64,000 nucleotides of DNA from JALQTD01 sp965656785 (lineage in GTDB: Bacteria > Bacteroidota > Bacteroidia > Flavobacteriales_D > Sanyastnellaceae), in the NCBI GenBank assembly GCA_965656785.1, contig CBFHLY010000018.1:1-64000 (forward strand), read 5' to 3'. The stretch's first letter is position 1. Every line of letters begins with the position of its first letter. Under the pieces are notes generated by a model that had not been told where the DNA came from, searched no databases, and saw nothing but the letters and a program-made list of their open reading frames with translations. Positions 26,372 to 34,172 of the stretch are shown one piece after another. Both the position numbers and the translations under genes were made by a program.

Positions 26372-26449
26372 CATGATGTGGATTTGGTTCGGTTTGGCGG
26401 TGTTGTTGGTTTTCGCGTTTATCCAAAAACGATTGGGCAACAAGCGGTA
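26372..26449 (+). CDS. Possible 25-residue single-membrane-span protein
   Basis: ATG 26372 opens a 25-codon frame ending at TAA 26447-26449. It encodes MMWIWFGLAVLLVFAFI followed by the basic tail QKRLGNKR. That is one membrane helix with a positively charged cytoplasmic end, the shape of many bacterial membrane micro-proteins. It lies in the 142-base gap before hisS, and its stop overlaps the TAATTTCG box of hisS. I do not recognise a family. The hydrophobic-then-basic order and the exact fit in the gap are the only support, so chance remains possible. Confidence 0.4.
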
Positions 26450-26454
26450 ATTTC
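26447..26454 (+). promoter_or_regulatory. -7-like box TAATTTCG for hisS
   Basis: A TAnnTTyG box ending 5 bases before ATG 26460. Confidence 0.4.
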
Positions 26455-26459
26455 GCGGC

Positions 26460-27839
26460 ATGAACAAGCCGAGCATTCCGAAGGGAACACGTGATTTTGG
26501 TCCGGTGGTGATGTCCCGCCGGAACTACATTCTGAACACCATCCGGCGCGGGTTTGAGCGCCATGGATTCGCTCCAGTTGAAACGCCAGCGATGGAGAAC
26601 CTGTCCACGTTGACCGGCAAGTACGGGGAGGAGGGCGACCAGCTCATCTTCCGCATTTTGAATAACGGGGACTACCTGGCGAAGGCCGATGTGGCGGCGC
26701 TGACCGACCGAAACAGCAAGGGCCTGACGCCATCGATTGCGAAAAAGGCGTTGCGGTACGATTTGACGGTTCCTTTTGCGCGCTTCGTCGTCATGTCTCG
26801 GAACGACTTGAGCTTTCCGTTCCGCAGGTACCAGATCCAAACCGTATGGCGCGGCGACCGACCCGGCCGTGGCCGCTACCAAGAATTCACCCAGTGCGAC
26901 GCTGACATCATTGGCACGGAAAATTTGGTCAGCGAATTCGACCTGATTCAACTGTTCACTAAAGTCCTGACGGAACTGAGAATACCTGGGTTTCAAATCG
27001 TGTTGAACGACCGCAGAATCCTTGCGGGCATGGCAGAAAAATGGGGGGTGAGCGATCGGCTCACGGACCTGACGGTGGCCATGGACAAGTTGGATAAAGT
27101 CGGTCCCAACGGCGTGGACGATGAGCTGGCTGCGCGAGGGTTCAGCGAGGACGTCCGGTCGGGGGTTCAGGAGGTATTGCGGTGGCCGGAATTGGCTACG
27201 GACGATGACCGGTTGGCGGCAACAGCGGACCTGCTCGCGGATTCGGATCAGGGCACGCAAGGGGTGCGGGATGTGGAGCAACTCCTCGCATGGTGTGCCG
27301 GCCGATCGGCTGAAGGGCACGTGGTCTTTGACCCCACTTTGGCCCGCGGGTTGAACTACTACACCGGGGCGATTTTTGAGGTGCGCGTTCCGGATGCCCC
27401 CGTGGGCAGCATTTGTGGAGGAGGGCGGTATGCCGATTTGACAGGCATCTTCGGCTGGCCGGATGTCAGCGGTGTGGGCATCAGTTTCGGGGCCGATCGG
27501 ATTTACGATGTGTGCGAGCACTTCGGTTTGTTCCCGGAAGGCCAAGAAGTTTCTGCGGATGTCCTCGTGTTGCGGATGGATGAAGCGGGGACCACTCAGG
27601 ACCTCCAGCTCGTTGACGACCTGCGCGCTGCAGGCTTCCGGACCGTGCTTTACCCCGAACTCGCCAAGTTGAAAAAGCAGCTCAAATACGCGCTCGACCT
27701 CAACGTTCCATTTGTTGCATTTGCAGGGGAAGAAGAACGTGCGGAGGGTGCGCTCACCATCAAGGACATGCACGCCAGAGAGGAGGTGCGCGTTGCCCGA
27801 ACTGAAGCGGTAGAAGACCTCAAGCGCCGTTCGAGCTAA
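26460..27839 (+). CDS. hisS: Histidyl-tRNA synthetase
   Basis: 459 residues. Class II synthetase core: motif 1 region GFERHGFAPVETPAMEN, motif 2 in LSFPFRRYQIQTVWRGDRPGRGR, the histidine-A-like RGLNYYTGAIFEV and motif 3 GVGISFGADRIYD. The C-terminal anticodon-binding domain covers about 365-459 (SADVLVLRMDEAG onward). It charges tRNA-His in the cytosol. Its TAA shares bases with the TAG of the convergent gene, so the two genes interlock at the sequence ctaa (27836-27839). Confidence 0.98.
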   Translation: MNKPSIPKGTRDFGPVVMSRRNYILNTIRRGFERHGFAPVETPAMENLSTLTGKYGEEGDQLIFRILNNGDYLAKADVAALTDRNSKGLTPSIAKKALRYDLTVPFARFVVMSRNDLSFPFRRYQIQTVWRGDRPGRGRYQEFTQCDADIIGTENLVSEFDLIQLFTKVLTELRIPGFQIVLNDRRILAGMAEKWGVSDRLTDLTVAMDKLDKVGPNGVDDELAARGFSEDVRSGVQEVLRWPELATDDDRLAATADLLADSDQGTQGVRDVEQLLAWCAGRSAEGHVVFDPTLARGLNYYTGAIFEVRVPDAPVGSICGGGRYADLTGIFGWPDVSGVGISFGADRIYDVCEHFGLFPEGQEVSADVLVLRMDEAGTTQDLQLVDDLRAAGFRTVLYPELAKLKKQLKYALDLNVPFVAFAGEEERAEGALTIKDMHAREEVRVARTEAVEDLKRRSS

Positions 27840-28687
27840 GCCCGCTTCGCGGCCGATCCCATCAACTTCAGTCGCAAGGAAGGACCATCGTTCAATCGAA
27901 ACACCACGTCACCGCCTTCCAAGTCCGCTGTGATGAGGTGAGGGTCCGCCACGTCCGCAGTTCGCTCAGCCGCTTCAAACAGCGGCCACGTCTGGGCTTC
28001 CACCCACGGGGTGATCTCCATATTGCGCGTCATGCGCACCCCGTTTTCCGGTTCGATCATCCCGTCGTCCAAATCAATGAGCAACCGTTCAGCCGTGAGC
28101 GCTTCCATCAGCGCCAAGTAATTCCGAATGGCTTCGAGCGTATCGTTCAACCGAATGAACGGACTGCTCGCTTCGTTCAAGACACCGCGCAAGTGCTTTC
28201 CGAACAGCGTGATGAGCCGTTCAGCGCGCTCGGTGTCTCCCAATGACAAATGCTGTTCAATGGTCAACAGAATGGCGTCAAATCGGCGGTAGGCATCCGC
28301 TAGCGTCGCCCGTTCGGTTTCCGTTTGCTGGATGCGAAGGGCCATCCGCTCTTGTTCATGCAGCCGCGCGAGCTGTCCCCGGAGATCCATCAACCGCGCT
28401 TGCTGTTCTGACGTGACGATGGGGTCCTGTTGCCCCCATTTTTTCAAACCCAACACCGCGCGCCACGCCATGGCCACACCATGGAGCATCGTGCCCCCCC
28501 ACACGGCGACGTTCCACGGCCCATGAAGCCCAATCAGTGCAACGAGCCCCATCACCCAAATCGCCGCCCACCGCATCGGATGCAATCGCCACATCTTCAG
28601 CAATTCGACCGGCACCCCCCACACCAGGGCGGCAGAGGCGATGCCCAAACACAAATGCACGGAAAATAAGACAAAATCCATATTCAT
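27836..28687 (-). CDS. Membrane protein with degenerate LytS-type kinase domain
   Basis: 283 residues. Three membrane helices lie within about 5-80, a coiled-coil helix at 95-130, and then a region that aligns with the dimerisation part of LytS-type kinases. DTERAERLITLFGKHLRGVL and LEAIRNYLALMEAL match ETERASDLFRRFRHLL and LEHVESYLELEAI of the intact kinase at 21907-22962. The phospho-acceptor motif NPHFLFN is replaced (Arg134 in the His position), and the N, G1 and G2 ATP boxes are missing. The start overlaps the meaB stop by four bases (ATGA). A pseudokinase role, perhaps as a partner or scaffold, is an inference from this comparison. Confidence 0.75.
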   Translation of the reverse strand: MNMDFVLFSVHLCLGIASAALVWGVPVELLKMWRLHPMRWAAIWVMGLVALIGLHGPWNVAVWGGTMLHGVAMAWRAVLGLKKWGQQDPIVTSEQQARLMDLRGQLARLHEQERMALRIQQTETERATLADAYRRFDAILLTIEQHLSLGDTERAERLITLFGKHLRGVLNEASSPFIRLNDTLEAIRNYLALMEALTAERLLIDLDDGMIEPENGVRMTRNMEITPWVEAQTWPLFEAAERTADVADPHLITADLEGGDVVFRLNDGPSLRLKLMGSAAKRA

Positions 28688-29754
28688 TTAGACGAATCTA
28701 CGTTATTCACGAAGAAGCTTGCTGCTGAATAGGGTGAAATTTGTCCGTGTGCTACCTGAATTTGTAAACGTTCCCATAAGGCCTTCAAGGTGGTTTGCTG
28801 AACTGCCCGCTCGAGGAGCCGTTCCCTGACTTGACGCTCGAACCGGTCGAGGCGTTGCTCGGTGCGTTGTTGTTGCCACCACCCGGATTCCTTCCACGTT
28901 CGTTCCAATTGGTCCAAATGCGCAATCACCGCGTCCAACCCCCGTCCCTCCAATCCGCTGGCTGTAAAGACTTCAATGGGCGATCCGTGCGGGGCGGGAG
29001 GAAGCAAGTGAAGGGCAGAGGCGCATTCTTGAGCGGTTCGGCGAGCGGCGTCTGCCCCAGGCCCGTCAGCTTTGTTCACCACCACGGCATCCGCCATCTC
29101 CATGATGCCTCGTTTGATGCCTTGCAAGTCATCCCCCGCCCCGCTGATGAGCAGCAGCAGGAAGATGTCCGTCATTTCTCGGACGGCGGTTTCCGATTGG
29201 CCAACGCCCACGGTTTCAACGAGGATGCGGTCGTAGCCTGCCGCCTCGCAGAGGAGGATGGCCTCGGAAGTCGCGCGATTGACTCCTCCTAGCGCGTCGG
29301 CCGCTGGACTGGGCCGGACGAAGGCTTGCGGATTCCGGACGAGTTGTTCCATGCGGGTTTTGTCCCCGAGCAAGCTCCCTCGCGAACGTTGGCTCGACGG
29401 ATCCACGGCCAACACCGCGACCCGGTGCCCGCCGCGAATGAGCGACAAGCCAAATTCCTCAATGAAGGTGCTTTTCCCCACCCCCGGAATTCCCGTGATG
29501 CCGACCCGAACAGCATCCCCATTCCTGTCGCCCCGGATGACCGCCTCCAACAGGGCTTCTGCGGCTGGCCGGTCCGCTAGCGATCGGCTCTCGACCAGTG
29601 TGATGGCCCGGGACAACGCATCCCGATCGCCCTCGAAGAGTTCGTTTGCCCAGTCGTCAGGCGACTGCCGTTGAGCCGCAGCGCGTCGAATGCGGTCTGC
29701 CGCTCGGTTGCGGGCAGCGTCGCGCTTCGGAGAATTAGCAGAAGTTTGCGGCAT
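28684..29754 (-). CDS. meaB: MeaB/ArgK-type GTPase, methylmalonyl-CoA mutase chaperone
   Basis: 356 residues, full length. Walker A GITGIPGVGKST, LAVDPSSQRSRGSLLGDKTRM, ILVETVGVGQSE and the guanine motif NKAD (VVVNKADGPG) identify the G3E GTPase family member that protects and reactivates adenosylcobalamin-dependent methylmalonyl-CoA mutase. The mutase genes are not in this window. The downstream pseudokinase-like gene is translationally coupled to it. A TAATTTCG box ends 4 bases before the ATG. Confidence 0.95.
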   Translation of the reverse strand: MPQTSANSPKRDAARNRAADRIRRAAAQRQSPDDWANELFEGDRDALSRAITLVESRSLADRPAAEALLEAVIRGDRNGDAVRVGITGIPGVGKSTFIEEFGLSLIRGGHRVAVLAVDPSSQRSRGSLLGDKTRMEQLVRNPQAFVRPSPAADALGGVNRATSEAILLCEAAGYDRILVETVGVGQSETAVREMTDIFLLLLISGAGDDLQGIKRGIMEMADAVVVNKADGPGADAARRTAQECASALHLLPPAPHGSPIEVFTASGLEGRGLDAVIAHLDQLERTWKESGWWQQQRTEQRLDRFERQVRERLLERAVQQTTLKALWERLQIQVAHGQISPYSAASFFVNNVDSSK

Positions 29755-29758
29755 GCCT

Positions 29759-29766
29759 CGAAATTA
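29759..29766 (-). promoter_or_regulatory. -7-like box TAATTTCG for meaB
   Basis: A TAnnTTyG box ending 4 bases before ATG 29754. It is divergent from the box at 29782-29789. Confidence 0.4.
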
Positions 29767-29781
29767 GCGTTTTTCAATCCG

Positions 29782-29789
29782 TAACTTTC
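29782..29789 (+). promoter_or_regulatory. -7-like box TAACTTTC for the carboxypeptidase-regulatory-like gene
   Basis: One base off TAnnTTTG, ending 6 bases before ATG 29796. Confidence 0.35.
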
Positions 29790-29795
29790 GCCGCG

Positions 29796-30545
29796 ATGCC
29801 ATCAGTTTTACGGAAGTTTTTTTGGGTTGCGCTCATGGGATTGCCGCTGGTAACGCAGGCGCAGCACCCGGATCGCGTGTTCGTTTCAGGCTCCGTGACC
29901 GACGAGCGAGGACGTTATGTTCCCGCTGCCATGGTCGTCAACCGGAACGGCAACGGAGGTGGACTCATCGTCGATGCGATGGGGGAGTTCGTGCTGGCAG
30001 CCCTTCCCGGGGATACCCTGGCGGTGGGGGCCATCGGCTTCCACACGCGGAATTGGGTGGTGCCGTTCGATTCGGGCTCAGTCAACGTGGACATCGCTTT
30101 GCACCGGTTGCAGGTGAACGTGGGCATCGCCGAAGTGGTCGCCCCGCGCGAGCTCCGAGAAATCTTGAACGACATCAAGGCGTTGGGCTACGATGAGGCC
30201 GATTACCGCGTTTCGTCCGTCGATGCGTTGAGCAGTCCGATTACGTTTTTATACCAAATGCTGAACCGGGACGAACGCTCGAAGCGGGAAGTGGCGCGTT
30301 TGGAGAACGACGACCGCCGCCGGGCCTTGCTCCTCGAGCTGTTCATCAAGTACGTGGACTATGAAATCATCGATTTGGAGCCGGAAGAGTTCGATGCGTT
30401 CATCGCGTTCTGCGATCCCGGTGATGCGATGCTCCAAACCTGGTCCCAGTACGAATTCATCCAATACGTCAAGCAGCGATTCCGCATCTTCGTCACCCTA
30501 CCAGACCGGTTGGATGACGGCGATTACCAGTACCAGTTGGACTGA
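29796..30545 (+). CDS. Exported protein with carboxypeptidase-regulatory-like domain
   Basis: 249 residues. A signal peptide (MPSVLRKFFWVALMGLPLV) precedes a CarboxypepD_reg-like beta sandwich at about 27-110 (VFVSGSVTDERGRYVPAAMV, FVLAALPGDTLAVGAIGF). This domain is common at the N-terminus of Bacteroidota outer-membrane receptors but stands here with a roughly 130-residue helical tail instead of a barrel (REILNDIKALGYDEADYRV). It is probably periplasmic. The tail has the style of small Bacteroidota exported proteins of unknown role. It is convergent with the next gene, one base apart. Confidence 0.82.
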   Translation: MPSVLRKFFWVALMGLPLVTQAQHPDRVFVSGSVTDERGRYVPAAMVVNRNGNGGGLIVDAMGEFVLAALPGDTLAVGAIGFHTRNWVVPFDSGSVNVDIALHRLQVNVGIAEVVAPRELREILNDIKALGYDEADYRVSSVDALSSPITFLYQMLNRDERSKREVARLENDDRRRALLLELFIKYVDYEIIDLEPEEFDAFIAFCDPGDAMLQTWSQYEFIQYVKQRFRIFVTLPDRLDDGDYQYQLD

Positions 30546-30546
30546 A

Positions 30547-30879
30547 TCACGCGAGCGAGAGGGCGGAGTCGAGGAAGAAGACGAAGAGTTGGGCCAACAC
30601 CCCGATGACGCCCAATGCCACGAGCAACACGTGCGCTGGCCGCACCCGGCGATCCAATTCGTCAAACCGCGCAATGAGGTCCACGAACACCACCGCCGCG
30701 GCAAGGCCTTCGAGGATCATCAGCACCGCTCGCTGGCTTCCGAGCCCCGCGTCCAGCTGCTGCAACCACACGGGCAACGGCCACGAAACGATGTGGTTCA
30801 AGAAAAACACGCCGTGCAAACAAAGCAACGTTGCCAAAGTCAATGCGACGGTTCGCCGTTGGGAAGCAGATGGGGCCAT
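30547..30879 (-). CDS. Small integral membrane protein
   Basis: 110 residues from ATG 30879 (MAPSASQRRTVALTLAT). Three hydrophobic helices: TLATLLCLHGVFFLNHIV, AVLMILEGLAAAVVFVDLI and ALGVIGVLAQLFVFFLDSAL. No functional residue pattern is evident. It is an inner-membrane protein of unknown function. A 98-base gap separates it from the divergent small lipoprotein gene, and that gap holds no clear -7 box. Confidence 0.65.
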   Translation of the reverse strand: MAPSASQRRTVALTLATLLCLHGVFFLNHIVSWPLPVWLQQLDAGLGSQRAVLMILEGLAAAVVFVDLIARFDELDRRVRPAHVLLVALGVIGVLAQLFVFFLDSALSLA

Positions 30880-30977
30880 GGGAAGGATTTCGACTGCAAG
30901 GTAATTCGAAAGGAAGGATGCACTAAATTGTGCCTTCGCACGTTTGTGAAAGCATACCAAATCATTTGACTTGCGCC

Positions 30978-31139
30978 ATGACCACTCGCAACCTTGACCA
31001 CACGAATCTCCAGCGGCTCATCATTGCCGCTTTGGGTACCCTGTTTTTTGCCGTGCTGTTGACCAGCTGTGGAACCCGTCATGCGCAATGCAGTGCATAC
31101 GGTGATGCAGAGTGGAGCGAAGTCCAGCCGGCCGACTGA
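30978..31139 (+). CDS. Small lipoprotein
   Basis: 53 residues from ATG 30978. A hydrophobic segment LIIAALGTLFFAVLLTSC ends in a lipobox with the lipidated Cys near residue 31, leaving a mature tail of only about 22 residues (CGTRHAQCSAYGDAEWSE). Very short lipoproteins with a C-x-x-Y-like tail recur in Flavobacteriia, from memory. It may be anchored in the periplasm. It is convergent with the acyltransferase gene, ten bases apart. Confidence 0.6.
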   Translation: MTTRNLDHTNLQRLIIAALGTLFFAVLLTSCGTRHAQCSAYGDAEWSEVQPAD

Positions 31140-31149
31140 ACGAGTCGGT

Positions 31150-32856
31150 TCAGAACTGGAAGTAAATGAACGGCTGCATGCCAGCTTGCATGGCGCTCCA
31201 CGCCACGCTGATGCCCACCACTGCGACGATGATTTGGACCGGAAGGGAAGCCTCGCTGAATGCTTTTCGGTACCGCTCTTTCCAAGCATCAGGCAGGAGG
31301 TGAATCGCATATCCGAAGGCCATCAAGCCGATGAGCGGGGCATAGCCCGCTAAGATTTCGAGGAACGGACTCTCTGCAATGCGCGCCAACTGGGCGATCA
31401 TGGCATTGGCCGTGAACCATTCGGTCAGCAAGTTGTGCCCCTCGCCGAGGGATTCCCACGTGGTCTTGCTGCCCGATCGAAACCAAATCCGCGTTGCGGT
31501 GATGAAGTGAAACGTCACCAACCCACCCACCACCGGCTTCCACCACCGGTCGTTCCCTTCCCACGGGCTCACCTTGCGCCAGAGTTTGTAGACCACGATG
31601 CCGAGCCCATTGAGGCCGCCCCACAGCACGAAATTCCAGCTCGCACCATGCCACAACCCGCCGATGAGCATGGTCAGCATGACGTTGATGTTCGTGATGC
31701 CCCAGCGTTTGAACTTGGGAAACCACAAGGCCGCCCCCAAAGCCAGGCAGAGCGTGCCGGCCACCACCAACAACACGCCGGGATCCGGCACGAGCAGCGC
31801 AAAGAACAGGAGGATGAACCCGGAGGTGATGGCCGTGAACAACGAGCCGCTGCGGTTGCCCCCCATCGGAATATAGAGGTAGTCCTTCAGCCACGTGGAC
31901 AAGCTCATGTGCCAGCGCTTCCAAAATTCGCCCACGTTCCGCGCTTTGTACGGCGCATTGAAATTTTGGGGCAACCGGAAGCCCAGCCAAATCGCCACGC
32001 CGATGGCCATGTCGGTGTAACCGCTGAAATCCGCATAGACCTGCAAGCTGTACGCGTACAGGCCGAGCAGGTTCTCGAACCCCGAATACGCTTCGGGCCG
32101 CGAAAACACCCGGTCCACCAAGTTCACTGCGAGGTAATCCGCCAGCCATACTTTCTTCACCAGGCCATTGAGGATCCAGAACAACCCCATCCCGAATCCC
32201 GCCCGCGTCAGCGCATAAGGCCGGTACAATTGGGGAATGAAGTCGCGCGCCCGCACGATGGGGCCGGCCACCAGTTGCGGGAAGAAGCTGACGTAGAACC
32301 CGAAGTCGAGCGGATTGCGCACGGGTTCAATTTCCTTCCGGTACACGTCGATGGCGTAGGACATGGTTTGGAAGGTGTAAAAGCTGATGCCCACAGGGAG
32401 CAAAATGCGGTCCACCCTGAACGAGGTGCCGAGCGCTGCATTCGCCCATTCGCCGAACGCGTTCGTGGGCTGCCAATGCGTGCCCAGCAGCGGGTTCAAG
32501 CTGTCGGCGAAAAAGTAGGCGTACTTGAAGTAGAAGAGCACGAGCAAGTTGATGACCAAACTCAGTGCCAACCAGCCCTTGCGAGCCGACCCGTTGGCCT
32601 GTCCAATCCGATGCCCAATCCACCAATCGCTCCCCGTGGAAAACAACAAAATGAGGAAGAACCACCCGCTGGTTTTCCAATAAAACAACAAGCTGACGGC
32701 GAACAAAAACGCATTCCGCAGCGCGACCCGCCGTTCGAGCAGCGCAAAACCGGCCAACACGACGGCAAGGAACCCCCAAAAGCTCACCCGGGTGAACGTC
32801 AACGGCGCCTCCGGTGTGAAGGCGAACCCATCCATCAAGTCGCTCAAGATTTCCAT
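31150..32856 (-). CDS. MBOAT-family membrane O-acyltransferase
   Basis: 568 residues with about twelve membrane segments. Family motifs include PVGISFYTFQTMSYAIDVY, FFPQLVAGPIVRARDF, QVYADFSGYTDMAIG, RNVGEFWKRWHMSLSTWL and GGLWHGASWNFVLWGGLNG, the last carrying the expected active-site histidine. It is related to AlgI and DltB, which pass acyl groups across the membrane to extracytoplasmic acceptors. It is the last gene of an operon whose other members are two SGNH hydrolases and a LysM protein, and it overlaps the preceding SGNH gene by 13 bases. The acceptor, peptidoglycan or an exopolysaccharide, is inferred from those neighbours. Confidence 0.93.
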   Translation of the reverse strand: MEILSDLMDGFAFTPEAPLTFTRVSFWGFLAVVLAGFALLERRVALRNAFLFAVSLLFYWKTSGWFFLILLFSTGSDWWIGHRIGQANGSARKGWLALSLVINLLVLFYFKYAYFFADSLNPLLGTHWQPTNAFGEWANAALGTSFRVDRILLPVGISFYTFQTMSYAIDVYRKEIEPVRNPLDFGFYVSFFPQLVAGPIVRARDFIPQLYRPYALTRAGFGMGLFWILNGLVKKVWLADYLAVNLVDRVFSRPEAYSGFENLLGLYAYSLQVYADFSGYTDMAIGVAIWLGFRLPQNFNAPYKARNVGEFWKRWHMSLSTWLKDYLYIPMGGNRSGSLFTAITSGFILLFFALLVPDPGVLLVVAGTLCLALGAALWFPKFKRWGITNINVMLTMLIGGLWHGASWNFVLWGGLNGLGIVVYKLWRKVSPWEGNDRWWKPVVGGLVTFHFITATRIWFRSGSKTTWESLGEGHNLLTEWFTANAMIAQLARIAESPFLEILAGYAPLIGLMAFGYAIHLLPDAWKERYRKAFSEASLPVQIIVAVVGISVAWSAMQAGMQPFIYFQF

Positions 32857-34172
32857 GTCAACGAGTCAGTGGTTTGAATGCGGACACGCCGGCGCTCTGC
32901 GGCGCTCGACTCGGTCCACGCGTCCAGCAGCGCATCCCAATACAAGTCCGCCAATACGCGGTACCCGTCCCGGGTGAAGTGGATGCGGTCTGCACGCGCG
33001 AATCCCGCATCCTTCCAGACCTGAATCGAGCCCAAGCCGCCCATCGCATCGAACAGGTCGAACACCGCCGCTCCCTGCCGCCGGGCCAATTCGAACATGG
33101 CCTCCCGCACCGCAAGGGCCGATGGGTTCGGGCGTCGTCCATAAAAACTGTCTGTATTCGTCAGGTAGAGGAACGCCGTTTCGGGCGCCACGGCGCGGAT
33201 GCTGCTTACGAGGCTGTCGTAGCGCTGCGCAAAGGCCTCGGGGTCGAATCGGTCGGCAGGCCCGTGCGCGTCGTTGATGCCGATTCCGAAGATGACCAAA
33301 TCCGGAGCGAGCGCTTCCCAATCCCGCGCGAACGCTTCATCCGCGACCCCACGCAGCACGCTGGCCGTGCTCGCTCCGTTGTTTCCGATTTCGTGGTACA
33401 CCAACCCTTCGCACGCACAACTCGGCGATTCCGCCACCAGGCCATGGAGGCGAAACCAGCGCGGTCCTTCCACCGCAGCCGAGTCCAATTCGAACCCGAT
33501 GAACAGCGTGTCAACGGGGACTTCGAATGCCATCCGCCACCCCGATCGTCCCTCCAACGGCGTCACGCTCACACCCGTGTCCGGCCCGTTCCACCGCGGC
33601 CTCATCCCGTTCGACTCCCCCAGTACGTTCACCACGTCGCTGAAGTACCGGGTCGAATCCGAACGCACCGCAGCGTGCCACCACGTAGCGGAGGCATCGA
33701 ACGTGACCGCGCTCAGACCGGTTCCGCCGAACGGTCCTTGGTGGCGACTGCGCGAACACCGATTGCCGCTCCAGCTTCCGGTGAATTCCGTTCGGATTTT
33801 GGGCGGCGTGTTGGTGCCCGCCATCCGATACGGCGCGATGAGCCCCCGGCTGCAGGCGGTTCCCGCCAATTCCAACCAGCGTTGCCGGATTTGGTCCCCC
33901 ATCCATCCTGCCTGCACATGCGAGCCGCCAACGTGCACCACCCGCAGGGCGCCGCTTCCGTCCAGCAAGGTTTGCGCCAGCCGCTCGTTCACCTCGTCGA
34001 ATGCCGCCCGCCCGCCGGGGAACTGAAGCGCTTGCGGCCGAATCGGCAACGTTCGCAGCAACGTATCGTAACGCCCCGGTGTCCATTCCCACGTACGCAT
34101 CGGCGGGCGCTCACTCGACATCAGCGCCAAGCAGATCAACAGGCTCAACAGGGTGATTCGCCTCGGTTTCAT
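32844..34172 (-). CDS. Exported SGNH/GDSL hydrolase, first-block Asp replaced
   Basis: 442 residues from ATG 34172 (MKPRRITLLSLLICLAL), with a signal peptide or anchor. SGNH blocks: block I VVHVGGSHVQAG with Ser84, where the usual GDS is GGS; block III IFGIGINDAHGP; and block V DRIHFTRDGYRVLA with the Asp-x-x-His pair. The ATG overlaps the stop of the preceding SGNH gene (ATGA) and its own end overlaps the MBOAT gene. It is likely to act outside the membrane as the acetyl-transfer or de-esterification partner of the MBOAT protein, by analogy with AlgJ/AlgX and PatB. This is inferred. Confidence 0.88.
   Translation of the reverse strand: MKPRRITLLSLLICLALMSSERPPMRTWEWTPGRYDTLLRTLPIRPQALQFPGGRAAFDEVNERLAQTLLDGSGALRVVHVGGSHVQAGWMGDQIRQRWLELAGTACSRGLIAPYRMAGTNTPPKIRTEFTGSWSGNRCSRSRHQGPFGGTGLSAVTFDASATWWHAAVRSDSTRYFSDVVNVLGESNGMRPRWNGPDTGVSVTPLEGRSGWRMAFEVPVDTLFIGFELDSAAVEGPRWFRLHGLVAESPSCACEGLVYHEIGNNGASTASVLRGVADEAFARDWEALAPDLVIFGIGINDAHGPADRFDPEAFAQRYDSLVSSIRAVAPETAFLYLTNTDSFYGRRPNPSALAVREAMFELARRQGAAVFDLFDAMGGLGSIQVWKDAGFARADRIHFTRDGYRVLADLYWDALLDAWTESSAAERRRVRIQTTDSLTWKS

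Noticed and set aside
30930..30941. Small perfect hairpin gtgc-cttc-gcac between two divergent genes
   Set aside because: The stem is only four pairs and lies upstream of genes, not after one; it is likely to be chance.
31435..32877. Plus-strand open frame of 480 codons
   Set aside because: It is antisense to the MBOAT gene and shows a His/Arg/Gln-rich shadow composition.
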